Shown piece after piece: positions 18,395 to 28,398 of a DNA stretch of 64,000 bases. Source of the stretch: DASSBG01 sp963800395 (GTDB lineage Bacteria > Pseudomonadota > Gammaproteobacteria > Xanthomonadales > Rhodanobacteraceae); assembly GCA_963800395.1 (NCBI GenBank), contig CAWDBD010000028.1, positions 124,001-188,000 on the forward strand. Reading direction: 5' to 3'. Positions within the stretch are counted from its first letter, which is position 1. Each line of letters begins with the position of its first letter. Below the pieces are notes generated by a model. It worked only from the letters and a program-made list of their open reading frames with translations. It made no database searches and was not told the origin of the DNA. The translations under genes and the position numbers were made by a program.

Positions 18395-19065
18395 CGCCCA
18401 AGCATCATATGGATGACACAACCCTGCTCAGCCATTCTGCCGGTTCGTTGCCGCCAGCGCTGGCTGTGGTGTGCGCAACCCATCTGGCGTGTTGCAGCCA
18501 GTGTCGCGATCGGCTGCTGCAAATCGATCAGATCGGTGGCGTGCTCATGGAACAGCAGCTGGGCAGCGCGCTGCCGGCAGGCGCGCGTGCCGCCATGCTG
18601 GCCAGGCTCGATGCATCGGCGGACTGCGACGAGAGCAGCCCCAAGCCGCCAGCATTCGAGCCCGATCATTTCGAGCAGGATCCGGATCGGCTACCGGCAC
18701 CACTGCACCCCTGGTTCGGTTCATCCATGCGCCGCTTGCGCTGGCGCTGGGTTGCGCCTGGCCTGCACCGTATCCGTGCCCACGGAATCGACGGTGGTGA
18801 TCTGATGCTGCTGCGGGTAGCTCCGGGCAGCCGGCTGCCCCTGCACAGCCATCAGTGCAACGAGCTGACGGTGGTGCTGGATGGGGCCTACAGCGACATG
18901 CTCGGCCATTTCGGTCCGGGCGACGCGGCTGATCTGGATGAGGACACTCTGCACCAGCCGGTGGCCGCCACCGGCGTGCCCTGCATCTGCGTCGCCGCTA
19001 CCGACGCCCCGCTCCGGTTCCCGGGCTGGATAGCGCGCACGCTGCAACCGCTATTCGGGTTCTGA
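18391..19065 (+). CDS. chrR: Zinc-binding anti-sigma factor, ChrR family
   Basis: A 224-residue cytoplasmic anti-sigma factor. The N-terminal zinc anti-sigma domain has H-x3-C-x2-C (HLACCSQC, residues about 31-38). The C-terminal cupin domain (about 110-215) keeps metal ligands in LPLHSHQCNE and the later DTLHQPV. In characterised ChrR the N-terminal zinc site binds the sigma factor and the cupin is needed to respond to singlet oxygen. Both parts appear intact. It converges on the lipocalin gene. Confidence 0.88.
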   Translation: MTPKHHMDDTTLLSHSAGSLPPALAVVCATHLACCSQCRDRLLQIDQIGGVLMEQQLGSALPAGARAAMLARLDASADCDESSPKPPAFEPDHFEQDPDRLPAPLHPWFGSSMRRLRWRWVAPGLHRIRAHGIDGGDLMLLRVAPGSRLPLHSHQCNELTVVLDGAYSDMLGHFGPGDAADLDEDTLHQPVAATGVPCICVAATDAPLRFPGWIARTLQPLFGF

Positions 19066-19093
19066 GTGCCGCCCCGGCCATGGCTGCGTCGAT

Positions 19094-19669
19094 TCAGTCG
19101 CAGCTTTCCGGTTTTTCGTCGTCCGGTGAAGTATAGGGTTCCGGCCATTGCTGGGGTACCTTGACCAGTTTGCTGGTGTCGTAGCCCATATCGGTGATCC
19201 GCTGCAGCATGGCCTGATAGTCCGCATCGGAAACATGCGGCTTGCGAGCCATGAACCAGACATGATCGCGCTTGTCCCGAGCCACGATGACCTGCTGATA
19301 GTCCTTGCCGAGCCAGGCCACCTTGTACTGCAGATGCAGTATCCAGAACAGCTTGATGCTCCACTCGGCATTGCCGGTCCCGTTCCTGACCTCGCCTGTG
19401 GAGTTGATTTGCTTCACTGGTTGGCGAAATCCGCCCTGACGCAAGCGAAAGCGGGTGCATATCTCGCCATTGTCCTCAAGCGTGTAGTGTTCAACGGCGT
19501 TGTAGCCTTCGCGCTCCATGCGTGTGGGGATTGATGCGATGACATACCAGCGGCCCATGAATCGCTGCAAATCCAGGTGTTTCACGGTCGGGATCGGCTG
19601 GCGTGCCAGTACCGGGGTGGTGATGGCCAACGCTGCTGCGCAGGTGAATGCGGTCAAAAATATCTTCAT
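19094..19669 (-). CDS. Lipocalin family protein (Blc-like)
   Basis: A 191-residue exported lipocalin. The ATG at 19669 follows GGAGAAAC and begins a signal peptide (MKIFLTAFTCAAALAITTP, cleavage after VLA). The lipocalin G-x-W motif is GRWYVIASIP, and the fold continues with YQQVIVARDKRDHVWFMARK. There is no lipobox cysteine, so unlike E. coli Blc it is probably periplasmic, not lipid-anchored. Blc proteins bind fatty acids or lysophospholipids. It is the last gene of the minus-strand lipid cluster. Confidence 0.9.
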   Translation of the reverse strand: MKIFLTAFTCAAALAITTPVLARQPIPTVKHLDLQRFMGRWYVIASIPTRMEREGYNAVEHYTLEDNGEICTRFRLRQGGFRQPVKQINSTGEVRNGTGNAEWSIKLFWILHLQYKVAWLGKDYQQVIVARDKRDHVWFMARKPHVSDADYQAMLQRITDMGYDTSKLVKVPQQWPEPYTSPDDEKPESCD

Positions 19670-19701
19670 GTCTGTTTCTCCACGCTCGCGTAGTCGGGCT
19701 G

Positions 19702-20781
19702 TCAGTCTTTCCTGAAGCGGTAGTGCGCCACCATCCACTCGTTGCCATGGGCGTAGCCGAACAATTCGGCACACGCCATCCAGAACATGCGCCAGCGCTG
19801 GAACCATAGCGACGCATGCTCGCCATAGGCCGTTTCAAGGATGCGCATGGCGTCTTCGCGCCGGGCGTCCTGACGCTGCAGCCAGTGGTTGGCGGTGCGC
19901 TGGTAGTGCGTGCCATCGACCAGCCACCGTTGCTCCATGGCCAGGTCACGCTGAAACCACAGCAAGGTATCGGCTGCCGGCATCAGGCCACCGGTGAAAA
20001 AGTGGCGGCCCATCCAGTTGTCCTCACCTTCGGTTTCGAACGGGTACATCAGGTTGCGATGCACAAAGATGTGGACGAACAATTTGCCGTCAGGCTTGAG
20101 CCAGGTAGCGACGTGGTTGAGCAGCGTCTGGTAGTTGCGCATGTGTTCGAACATCTCGATGGAGACGCAACGATCAAAGCGCGACGCCTCCAATTCCAGC
20201 ACATTGACGTCCTGGGTAATCACCTGCACGTTGTTCAGCTTGCGGCGCTCGCATTCGTCCTCGATGTGTTCGCGTTGCATGCGCGAATTGGATACTGCTG
20301 TGATGCGCGATTGCGGGTACTGCTCGGCCATCCACAGGGTCAGCGATCCCCAGCCGCAACCCAGTTCCAGGATGTCCTGACCGTCGGCCAGCTCGGCACG
20401 CTGGCAGCTGAGACGCAGCATGGCATCCTCGGCATCAGCCAGGGTTGCGCGCGGACTGGTGTAGAGGCAACTGGAGTATTTCAGGCGCGGTCCCAGGCAC
20501 AGGCGAAAAAAATCGGCTGGAAGTTCATAGTGCTGGCTGTTGGCCGCATCGGTATGGATGGCCACAGGGCTGCGCCGCAGTTCGGCAATCAGTGCCGCAA
20601 ACCGATCAGCCTGTTCCGCCACGCCGCCGCGTCGCTCATCCCGAAGCCGTTGAGCGCACATGCGGCGTATGCCCAGGCGCAGCAGCCAGTCGGGGATGCC
20701 GCCACTCTCGGCCATGCCCAGCAGTCCGGGGGCCGGCGCGTCCTGCGCAAGCTCGTGTTGATCCAGTTCGGCTGCTTTCAT
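19702..20781 (-). CDS. CFA-synthase-like SAM methyltransferase (second copy)
   Basis: A 359-residue SAM-dependent methyltransferase of the cyclopropane-fatty-acid synthase family. The SAM motif is LELGCGWGSLTLWMAEQ and the substrate motif VSIEMFEHMRNYQTLL. It lacks the N-terminal domain of classical CFA synthases, as do CFA-type enzymes that methylate or otherwise modify unsaturated acyl chains. The ATG overlaps the DUF1295 stop (ATGA). It may act after, or differently from, the CFA synthase at 22129-23397. Confidence 0.85.
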   Translation of the reverse strand: MKAAELDQHELAQDAPAPGLLGMAESGGIPDWLLRLGIRRMCAQRLRDERRGGVAEQADRFAALIAELRRSPVAIHTDAANSQHYELPADFFRLCLGPRLKYSSCLYTSPRATLADAEDAMLRLSCQRAELADGQDILELGCGWGSLTLWMAEQYPQSRITAVSNSRMQREHIEDECERRKLNNVQVITQDVNVLELEASRFDRCVSIEMFEHMRNYQTLLNHVATWLKPDGKLFVHIFVHRNLMYPFETEGEDNWMGRHFFTGGLMPAADTLLWFQRDLAMEQRWLVDGTHYQRTANHWLQRQDARREDAMRILETAYGEHASLWFQRWRMFWMACAELFGYAHGNEWMVAHYRFRKD

Positions 20782-21575
20782 TCCTCGATCCTTTTTGCAG
20801 TGTCTGTTTTGGGGAACCACGGAATCAGCATCGGGGTGCGGCGCTGATAGTCGCGGTAACTTTCGCCCCGACTGCGCAGGGATTGTTCTTCGGTGAACGG
20901 GATGCCGCTGATCCAGCGCAGGAATACATACATGATCACTGGGCCGCACCAGGCCAGCCACGCCAATGGCGCGCCCACCGCCATGGCGACGTAGGCAAAC
21001 CAGTGCAGCCATTCGAAGAAATAGTTGGGGTGGCGTGAGTAGCGCCACAAACCCCCGTCACAGGTCTTGCCCTTGTTGCCGGGCTGTTGACGGAAGCGGG
21101 CCAGCTGGCGGTCTGCGATCGATTCGCCAAGCACGCTGGCTGCCCAGATCAGGAATCCCGCGACCAGCCATGCAGGCTCGACTCGGGTATTGCTCGCAAC
21201 CGCCACAAATGGCAGTGCAAACAGCACGATCAGTGCCGCCTGGAACTGAAAGAAGAGCAGGAACTTTCCCTGGTTGCCTTGCCAGTGCCTGCGCAGGTGC
21301 CGGTAGCGGCCGTCCTCGGCTTCGCTGAACACCCTGTCGCGCAGGTGCCACGCCAGGCGCGCGGCCCAGCCGCCACCGCAAACAGCCAGCAGCATGCGCG
21401 GCCACCAGGCCCCATCGCCCAGCAAGGCAAGAAGAAGGGCTGCGCCGGCCAGGCCCGATGCCCACAGCACATCGACAATGCCCGCATTGTCGTTGCGGCG
21501 CTGCCACCACCAGCCAGCCAGCATCATCAATGCGGCCAGCAGCCAGATCAGGGCGAGTTGGGTCCAGATGCTCAT
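20778..21575 (-). CDS. DUF1295 (steroid 5-alpha-reductase-like) membrane protein
   Basis: A 265-residue protein with six or seven hydrophobic helices. The DUF1295 signature is GLWRYSRHPNYFFEWLHWF, followed by FTEEQSLRSRGESYRDYQ. The family is related to steroid 5-alpha-reductases and isoprenylcysteine methyltransferases. Its exact reaction is not established; a role in fatty-acyl or lipid modification fits the operon. It overlaps both neighbours by 4 bp. Confidence 0.85.
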   Translation of the reverse strand: MSIWTQLALIWLLAALMMLAGWWWQRRNDNAGIVDVLWASGLAGAALLLALLGDGAWWPRMLLAVCGGGWAARLAWHLRDRVFSEAEDGRYRHLRRHWQGNQGKFLLFFQFQAALIVLFALPFVAVASNTRVEPAWLVAGFLIWAASVLGESIADRQLARFRQQPGNKGKTCDGGLWRYSRHPNYFFEWLHWFAYVAMAVGAPLAWLAWCGPVIMYVFLRWISGIPFTEEQSLRSRGESYRDYQRRTPMLIPWFPKTDTAKRIEE

Positions 21576-22132
21576 GACAATTCACTCCGGGGTGACGCAA
21601 AATCCATCGGTTGCGGCGTGCTCCAGCGCCGTGCGAGGCCTGCCAGCAGCGGCATTGCCAGACCCCAGCCTGCGGCCAGAGCCAGCACGCCGTGCCACTG
21701 CGGCGCCTGAAACTCGACGACGGCAAAGGCACGCGCAGCGCCCAGGTACGCGAGCGGCCCGCCAATGGCCCCGAACAATGCCGCCAGGACCAGGTACTTC
21801 TGCAGGTAGCGCAGGGATTGGGTGAGGGTCAGGGCGAAGCTCAGCCACAAGGCGAGAATCCACAGCGGTGCGCCTCCGGGTGGCACGGCCGATCCGGGCA
21901 AGGCGTAGCGGGCCAGGCCGGACATGGCCAGACTGCCGTCCAGCAGCAGGCCGCAAGCGAGCGCGACAGCCATCAGGCGCAGCTCGACATGAGGTAGCGC
22001 AGCACGATGAATTTGCCAGAATGCAAACAAGGCCATGGTCACCAGGCCCGGCCAGACAAAGCCCTGCGACGCTGCAACGACGGCACAAAACCAGACCGCC
22101 TGATAGCCCAGCAGGTTGCCCCAGAATCTCAT
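21572..22132 (-). CDS. DUF2878-like membrane protein
   Basis: A 186-residue, five- to six-helix integral membrane protein. The start at 22132 (MRFWGNLLGYQAVWF) overlaps the CFA synthase stop, and the frame upstream of it is not conserved-looking. The sequence resembles DUF2878 proteins, which are of unknown function but often found with DUF1295, DUF1365 and CFA synthase genes. Translation is coupled on both sides. Confidence 0.75.
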   Translation of the reverse strand: MRFWGNLLGYQAVWFCAVVAASQGFVWPGLVTMALFAFWQIHRAALPHVELRLMAVALACGLLLDGSLAMSGLARYALPGSAVPPGGAPLWILALWLSFALTLTQSLRYLQKYLVLAALFGAIGGPLAYLGAARAFAVVEFQAPQWHGVLALAAGWGLAMPLLAGLARRWSTPQPMDFASPRSELS

Positions 22133-23397
22133 TCGAGCATCTCCTCTTGCTGGTAGCGGTATCCGGGTCTGGCCATGAGCAGATGTGACACGCCGATGGA
22201 GCGTTCCCGGAAGCCGCCTTCGCAGTAGGCCAGATAGAACTCCCACATGCGTACGAATGATTCATCGAAGCCCTGCGCTTGTATCGCATCCAGCCGTGCC
22301 ATGAAGCGCTCGCGCCAGGCTTCGAGGGTGCGTGCGTAGCTGTCACCAAAATCCGTCTGCCTCAGCAGCGCCAAGTCACTGGCACGTGTCTTGGCGCCCA
22401 TCAGGCTGGCAAGCGAAGGGATGAAGCTGCCGGGGAACACATGCCGCTTGATGAAATCGACCGACTTCAATGCCTGCGCATAGCGATGGTCCTCGATGGT
22501 GATGGCCTGCACCAGTGCCAGGCCACTCGGCTTGAGCAGCCGACCGAGCTGGGTGAAGTAGCTGTCCAGGTATTGGGCACCAATGGCCTCCACCATTTCA
22601 ATGGAAACCAATTTGTCGTACTGCCCCTCCAGATCCCGGTAGTCGTCCAGAAGCAGCGTGACCTTGTCGGCGACACCCGCCTCGGCCACGCGCTCGCTGG
22701 CCAGTGTGAATTGCTCGCGCGAGATCGTCGTGGTGGTCACCCTGCAACCGAAGTTCTTCGCGGCATATACCGCAAAACCACCCCAGCCCGTTCCAATTTC
22801 CACCACATGATCCCCGGCGCTCAGTTCCAGCTGCTCGCAGATACGCCGCAGCTTGCGCTCCGAGGCCGCTTCCAGCGTATCGCTGGCGCCGCTCCAGATG
22901 GCCGATGAGTACATCAGGTCGGGCGACAGGAACACATCGAAGAAGTCATTGCCCAGATCGTAATGGGCAGCAATGTTGCGGCGACTGCCGCTGCGGGTAT
23001 TGCGTTTGAACGCATGCACCATGCGCATCGCTGCACCACCCAGACGAGCCAGCCCGCTTTCCATGTCATCCAGAAGCTCGCGGTTGCGAACAAGCAGGCG
23101 TACCAGACCGACCAGGTTGTCGCACTGCCAGTGCCCGTCCATGTAGGACTCGCCTGCACCGACGCTGCCATTGGCTGCTATGGCGCGATAGAAGTCGCCA
23201 TCGATAACGCGAATATGCACGGCAAGATCGGCCGCTGCACGGAAATCACCCAACACCAACTGCCCGTCAGCATCGTCAATCACCAGTCGCCCATGCCGAA
23301 GCGGTTCGAGTTGTGCGAGCAGGTGACGGCGCAAGAAGCGGTTGAGCGGGCTGATTGCTGCTGCCGTGCTGCGTGATTCCCGGATGATTGCATTCAT
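22129..23397 (-). CDS. Cyclopropane-fatty-acyl-phospholipid synthase
   Basis: A 422-residue CFA synthase, which adds a methylene from SAM across the double bond of unsaturated phospholipid acyl chains at the inner membrane. The N-terminal lipid-binding domain (about 25-120) is present. The SAM motif VEIGTGWGGFAVYAAKNFG and the bicarbonate/active-site region VSIEMVEAIG and PGSFIPSL follow. The start at 23397 overlaps the DUF1365 stop. It is the full-length form, unlike the second copy at 19702-20781. Confidence 0.93.
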   Translation of the reverse strand: MNAIIRESRSTAAAISPLNRFLRRHLLAQLEPLRHGRLVIDDADGQLVLGDFRAAADLAVHIRVIDGDFYRAIAANGSVGAGESYMDGHWQCDNLVGLVRLLVRNRELLDDMESGLARLGGAAMRMVHAFKRNTRSGSRRNIAAHYDLGNDFFDVFLSPDLMYSSAIWSGASDTLEAASERKLRRICEQLELSAGDHVVEIGTGWGGFAVYAAKNFGCRVTTTTISREQFTLASERVAEAGVADKVTLLLDDYRDLEGQYDKLVSIEMVEAIGAQYLDSYFTQLGRLLKPSGLALVQAITIEDHRYAQALKSVDFIKRHVFPGSFIPSLASLMGAKTRASDLALLRQTDFGDSYARTLEAWRERFMARLDAIQAQGFDESFVRMWEFYLAYCEGGFRERSIGVSHLLMARPGYRYQQEEMLE

Positions 23398-24194
23398 GAG
23401 CCAGTTGCCTTGTTCTTGGGATGGTCGTGTATGGGGTTGCGTTTGAGCCACAGACGCAGCGCCTGCCAGTAGATGGCGCCGAGGACCTGCCCTGTCATCA
23501 AGGGGTAGCGCCAAAGCACTCGCGCCAGCGAACCACCATCAAGTGGGTGTCGTCTCAGATTCAGCGTCGCGTCAAAGCAGCGCTCGTCATCTTTCATCAC
23601 ATCCATGTGCACATGGAGCTGGTTGCCGGGTTCAGTGAACCGCCATGCGTACTGCCTCTGCATGGGCATGAATGGCGACACATGAAAGCACTTGTCGAAG
23701 TTCCAGCCCATCGCGCGGCCATGCCGCATGGCCGAATTTACTGGCAGCACATAGGCATGCCGTTCGTTCCACGGGGTATTGGTGATTTCCGCCATGATGC
23801 CGGCCAGGCTGCTGCCATCTTCTTCATAGCAGTAATAGAAGCTGACCGGATTGAATACGAGCCCGAAGTAGCGCAGATGCGTCAGCAGACGTACCGGCCC
23901 CTGCGGACGTACGCCGGTTGCTTGCTCGAAACGATGTCGTACGGCATCGCTCAGTGACATGTCCGCAGGGCCCAGGTAGTCGCTGCGCCTGAAACTGGCT
24001 ACGTTGGCGTGCTCGCTCGACCACAGCCAGCGCTGGTCAAAAACCGTGTCGACCTCGTCCAGGTCCAGGTACAGCTGCGCCATGCGATAGTCGAACGCAT
24101 GCGCGTGTGGCTGAAACCGGCGGTGACGTACGCTGCCCTCGTAGACCGCACTGGCCAGTGGTTTCAGATTCTCGTTGTCAGCTCGCCGGGTCAT
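23394..24194 (-). CDS. DUF1365 domain protein
   Basis: A 266-residue protein with the DUF1365 signatures YEGSVRHRRFQPHAHAFDYR, YFGLVFNPVSFYYCY and the ITNTPWNERHAYVLP segment. It has no signal peptide and is probably a peripheral membrane protein. The function is unknown; the gene is regularly found between an FAD oxidoreductase and a CFA synthase, as here. It overlaps both by 4 bp. Confidence 0.88.
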   Translation of the reverse strand: MTRRADNENLKPLASAVYEGSVRHRRFQPHAHAFDYRMAQLYLDLDEVDTVFDQRWLWSSEHANVASFRRSDYLGPADMSLSDAVRHRFEQATGVRPQGPVRLLTHLRYFGLVFNPVSFYYCYEEDGSSLAGIMAEITNTPWNERHAYVLPVNSAMRHGRAMGWNFDKCFHVSPFMPMQRQYAWRFTEPGNQLHVHMDVMKDDERCFDATLNLRRHPLDGGSLARVLWRYPLMTGQVLGAIYWQALRLWLKRNPIHDHPKNKATGS

Positions 24195-25504
24195 GCGGCG
24201 TGTTGCCTGGCGTCTGGCTGTGACTCTTTGGCATTGGTACGTGCTTGAGCCTGGACTCGATCACGGAACGCAACCCCCAGGGCTTCGGCAACCTCTACCG
24301 CGCTGCGCATGCCGTCTTCGTGAAATCCCCAGCCCCACCAGGCACCGGTATACCACGTGTTGCGCTGGCCCTGGATCTCGCTCTTGCGCTGCTGCGCGGC
24401 GAACGAATCGACTGTGTACACCGGGTGTCGGTAGTGCATGCGCCGCAGAATTTTGACGGGATCAATGGCCTGCGTGCGATTCAGGGTGACCACAAGCGGC
24501 TGCGTCGACTCGATGCCCTGCAACAGGTTCATGCAGTAGCTTACGGTGCAGGCAGCATCCGGTGCGCGCGGTACCCAGGCGTTCCATGCCGCCCACGCCT
24601 GGGGCCGCCGGGGCAACACGCCGGGGTCGGTGTGCAGCACCACATCGTTGCTCTGGTATGGAATAGCACCGAGGATCTGTCTCTCCTGCACGTTGGCGTC
24701 GAGCAACAGGCGCAATGCCTGGTCGCTATGACAGGCAAGCACCAGCTGGTCGAAGGTTTCGGTTCCTGCACCGCTGCTGACTTCCACGCCACCGCGGTTC
24801 CTGCGCACGGAATGCACGGGGCATGCGACACGCTCCTGCACGTGCCAGTGGCGGCGCATCGCTTCGATGTAACTGGATGAACCGCCCTTCACCACGCGCC
24901 ACTGCGGACGATCGCTCACCTGCAGCATCTGATGATTGGCCATGAATTCGGCCAGATAGCGCGCCGGAAAGCCGAGAATCTGCTGTGAGGGTGACGACCA
25001 CAGAGCCGAGGCCATGGGCACCAGATGATCATCCCTGAATGCTTCGCCATAGCCCTCGCGTGTCAAATATTGCTCCAGGGTCAGACTGCAGTCGGACTTG
25101 AGCAGCAGATCGCCCGCCTCGCGGTAAAAGCGGAACAGATCCCGCAACATGCCCAGAAAGCGTGGTGACAGAAGATTGCCGGGCTGACAGAACAGTTGCC
25201 TGAGGGAGCTTGCGTTGTACTCCAGTCCGGTGGCTTCGTTGTGCACTGAAAAACTCATGGCCGTCGGCAGCGATTCGATGTCCAATGCGTCGAACATCCG
25301 GCTCAGCAGCGGATAATTGCCTCGATTGAATACGATGAATCCGGTATCCACGCGATGACGCGAGCCATCCAGCTGAATGTCGTGCGTATGCGTATGGCCG
25401 CCCAGGCGCGAGTCGGCTTCGAACAGGGTCACTTCGTGCTCGCGCGACAGCAGCCAGGCCGAAGCCAGGCCGGAAATGCCGGATCCCACTATGGCGATAC
25501 GCAC
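24191..25504 (-). CDS. FAD-dependent amine-oxidase-like oxidoreductase
   Basis: A 437-residue flavoprotein. The N-terminus is a dinucleotide-binding fold (IAIVGSGISGLASAWLL, then FEADSRLGGHTHT). The protein belongs to the amine-oxidase/phytoene-desaturase superfamily. Homologues next to CFA synthases are called cyclopropane fatty-acid synthesis proteins, and in R. sphaeroides such a flavoprotein is part of the RpoE/ChrR regulon. A fatty-acyl dehydrogenation is plausible but inferred. It overlaps the DUF1365 gene by 4 bp. Confidence 0.85.
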   Translation of the reverse strand: MRIAIVGSGISGLASAWLLSREHEVTLFEADSRLGGHTHTHDIQLDGSRHRVDTGFIVFNRGNYPLLSRMFDALDIESLPTAMSFSVHNEATGLEYNASSLRQLFCQPGNLLSPRFLGMLRDLFRFYREAGDLLLKSDCSLTLEQYLTREGYGEAFRDDHLVPMASALWSSPSQQILGFPARYLAEFMANHQMLQVSDRPQWRVVKGGSSSYIEAMRRHWHVQERVACPVHSVRRNRGGVEVSSGAGTETFDQLVLACHSDQALRLLLDANVQERQILGAIPYQSNDVVLHTDPGVLPRRPQAWAAWNAWVPRAPDAACTVSYCMNLLQGIESTQPLVVTLNRTQAIDPVKILRRMHYRHPVYTVDSFAAQQRKSEIQGQRNTWYTGAWWGWGFHEDGMRSAVEVAEALGVAFRDRVQAQARTNAKESQPDARQHAA

Positions 25505-25507
25505 GCC

Positions 25508-26491
<984 letters not shown>

Positions 26492-26974
26492 CTGTCACGG
26501 CTCGAATATGGCTTGTATTCGGCTATACGCAGCCCGCTGCCTTTTGGATGCACGGAAGTGTTGCGACCGCGAGGCAAGCAGTGGCCTCGCCTTTGCCGAT
26601 GTCGGTGCTGCCTGGATCGAATGGGGAGAGAGTCTGATACCGGCGGTCAAAGGGCCATACGCGAGTACAACCCGCGCACCATCGACCACCACGCTGGCGC
26701 GGAAGCAATGGCCCGGCGATGTCCTGCGGCCAGGCCCGCGAGACCTGTCATTCAATCGAAGCAATGAGCACAAGTCACTGATTCAGCTGACCATCAACTG
26801 CGCCTGTTAAGGTAGAGATACATCTGCCCACGGATCGATTCCCGTCTCGATGCGTTCGACGCGCAAGTCACGCTCCGAAACATGGCGGTAATCCAGGCGA
26901 TGCCGCCCGACTGGGCGCGGCGCGATCCCTGGTACCAGAGCCTCCCACGACTTCACTCAACCGGCAAGCAGCTC
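26492..26974. other. Divergent intergenic region, desaturase / gabT-like gene
   Basis: No gene is supported. The stretch must hold promoters for the lipid cluster (minus) and the amine cluster (plus). I looked for a TGATCC-type -35 box, as known for RpoE/ChrR promoters, on the minus strand near 26500-26620 and did not find a convincing one. Near 26811-26822 GTTAAGGTAGAG looks AT-richer but is not assignable. Confidence 0.35.
26503..26521. promoter_or_regulatory. Short inverted repeat before the desaturase gene
   Basis: CGAATA (26503-26508) and TATTCG (26516-26521) form a perfect 6-bp inverted repeat with a 7-base spacer, 11 bp upstream of the desaturase start. It could be an operator or a small hairpin near the ribosome site. 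Six-base arms occur by chance fairly often. Confidence 0.25.
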
Positions 26975-28327
26975 ATGACTCAACAGAACCGCTCGAAAAC
27001 TCCTGCCCGAGATCAGGACAACACCAATGCCAGCCTGCAGACCCGCCGCGAGAATGCCGTGGTACGCGGTGTTTCCACGCTCCTGCCACGCTTCATCGAG
27101 CGCGCGGAAAACGCGCGCATGTGGGATGTGGAAGGCAAGGAATACATTGATTTTGCCGGTGGCATCGCGGTACTGAATACCGGCCACATGCATGCGACGG
27201 TCAAGGCTGCGGTCACCGAGCAGATGGAACGTTTCAGCCATACCTGCTTCCAGATCAATCCTTACCGGGAATATGTGCAACTGGCCGAGCGGTTGAACGA
27301 TCTCGTGCCCGGCTCCGGGCCGCACAAGACGCTGTTGCTGAGTACCGGTGCCGAAGCGGTAGAGAACGCAATCAAGATCGCCCGGGCACACACCGGGCGC
27401 CCTGGCGTGATCGCCTTCTCCGGCGCCTTTCACGGGCGCACCATGATGGGCCTGGCGCTGACCGGCAAAGTCGTACCCTACAAGACCGGTTTCGGGCCGT
27501 TGCCATCAAGCGTCTACCACCTGCCCTACCCGATGGCCTACCATGGCGTGACCCTGGAGCAGACCCGGGCAGCGATGAACGCGCTGTTCAAGACCGAGAT
27601 CGGGCCCGACCGGATCGCCGCGATCATCATCGAACCGGTTCAGGGTGAGGGCGGGTTCTATCAGGCTGATCCGATTTTTCTGCGCGAGCTTCGCCAGGTC
27701 TGCGACCAGCACGGCATCGTTCTGATCGCCGACGAAATCCAGAGTGGCTTCGCGCGCACCGGACGCATGTTCGCGATCGAGCATTCCGGGGTTGAACCAG
27801 ACATCATCACCATGGCCAAGAGCCTGGCTGGCGGCTTTCCGCTGGCCGCAGTCACCGGCAAGGCCGAGATCATGGATGCGCCGGGACCAGGTGGCCTGGG
27901 CGGCACCTACGCCGGATCCCCGATTGGCTGCGCTGCAGCCAACGCCGTGCTCGACGTGATCGAGCAGGAGCAGTTGTGCCCGCGTGCCGAATCGATCGGG
28001 AAGTTGATGACCGATGCGCTCGAGGCCATGCGCCGAAAGCCGCCACTGGCCAAGGTGATCGGTGATGTGCGCGGCCTGGGTGCGATGGTGGCCATGGAAC
28101 TGGTCGAGCAGGGAGATGCCAACCGGCCGGCAGCAGATCTGACCCGCGCTCTGGTACAGCGCTGCGCCGAGGATGGCCTGATCATCCTGCCCTGTGGCGT
28201 GTACGGCAACGTGATTCGTTTCCTGGCACCTTTGACCGCCGCCGACGAGCTGCTGAGGCAAGGACTCGGAATCCTCGAAAACGCGATGCTTGCACTATTG
28301 AGCGAGCGCCCGTCCAACAATGAATAA
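26975..28327 (+). CDS. gabT: 4-aminobutyrate/omega-amino-acid aminotransferase family protein
   Basis: A 450-residue class III PLP aminotransferase that moves an omega-amino group, typically of 4-aminobutyrate, to 2-oxoglutarate. Seen are the cofactor-binding segment STGAEAVENAIKIAR, the IADEIQSGFARTG motif and the PLP lysine in MAKSLAGGFPLAAVTG. The start at 26975 (MTQQNRSKTP) is preferred to an ATG at 26882 that adds a non-conserved 31 residues. As first gene of the five-gene cluster its real substrate may be another diamine-derived amino acid. Confidence 0.88.
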   Translation: MTQQNRSKTPARDQDNTNASLQTRRENAVVRGVSTLLPRFIERAENARMWDVEGKEYIDFAGGIAVLNTGHMHATVKAAVTEQMERFSHTCFQINPYREYVQLAERLNDLVPGSGPHKTLLLSTGAEAVENAIKIARAHTGRPGVIAFSGAFHGRTMMGLALTGKVVPYKTGFGPLPSSVYHLPYPMAYHGVTLEQTRAAMNALFKTEIGPDRIAAIIIEPVQGEGGFYQADPIFLRELRQVCDQHGIVLIADEIQSGFARTGRMFAIEHSGVEPDIITMAKSLAGGFPLAAVTGKAEIMDAPGPGGLGGTYAGSPIGCAAANAVLDVIEQEQLCPRAESIGKLMTDALEAMRRKPPLAKVIGDVRGLGAMVAMELVEQGDANRPAADLTRALVQRCAEDGLIILPCGVYGNVIRFLAPLTAADELLRQGLGILENAMLALLSERPSNNE

Positions 28328-28398
28328 GCCATCTTGAACATGCCCGGAATCACCACGTTCCCGACTGCATGCCACAACCGAGCCAAGGAGCTTCTTGC

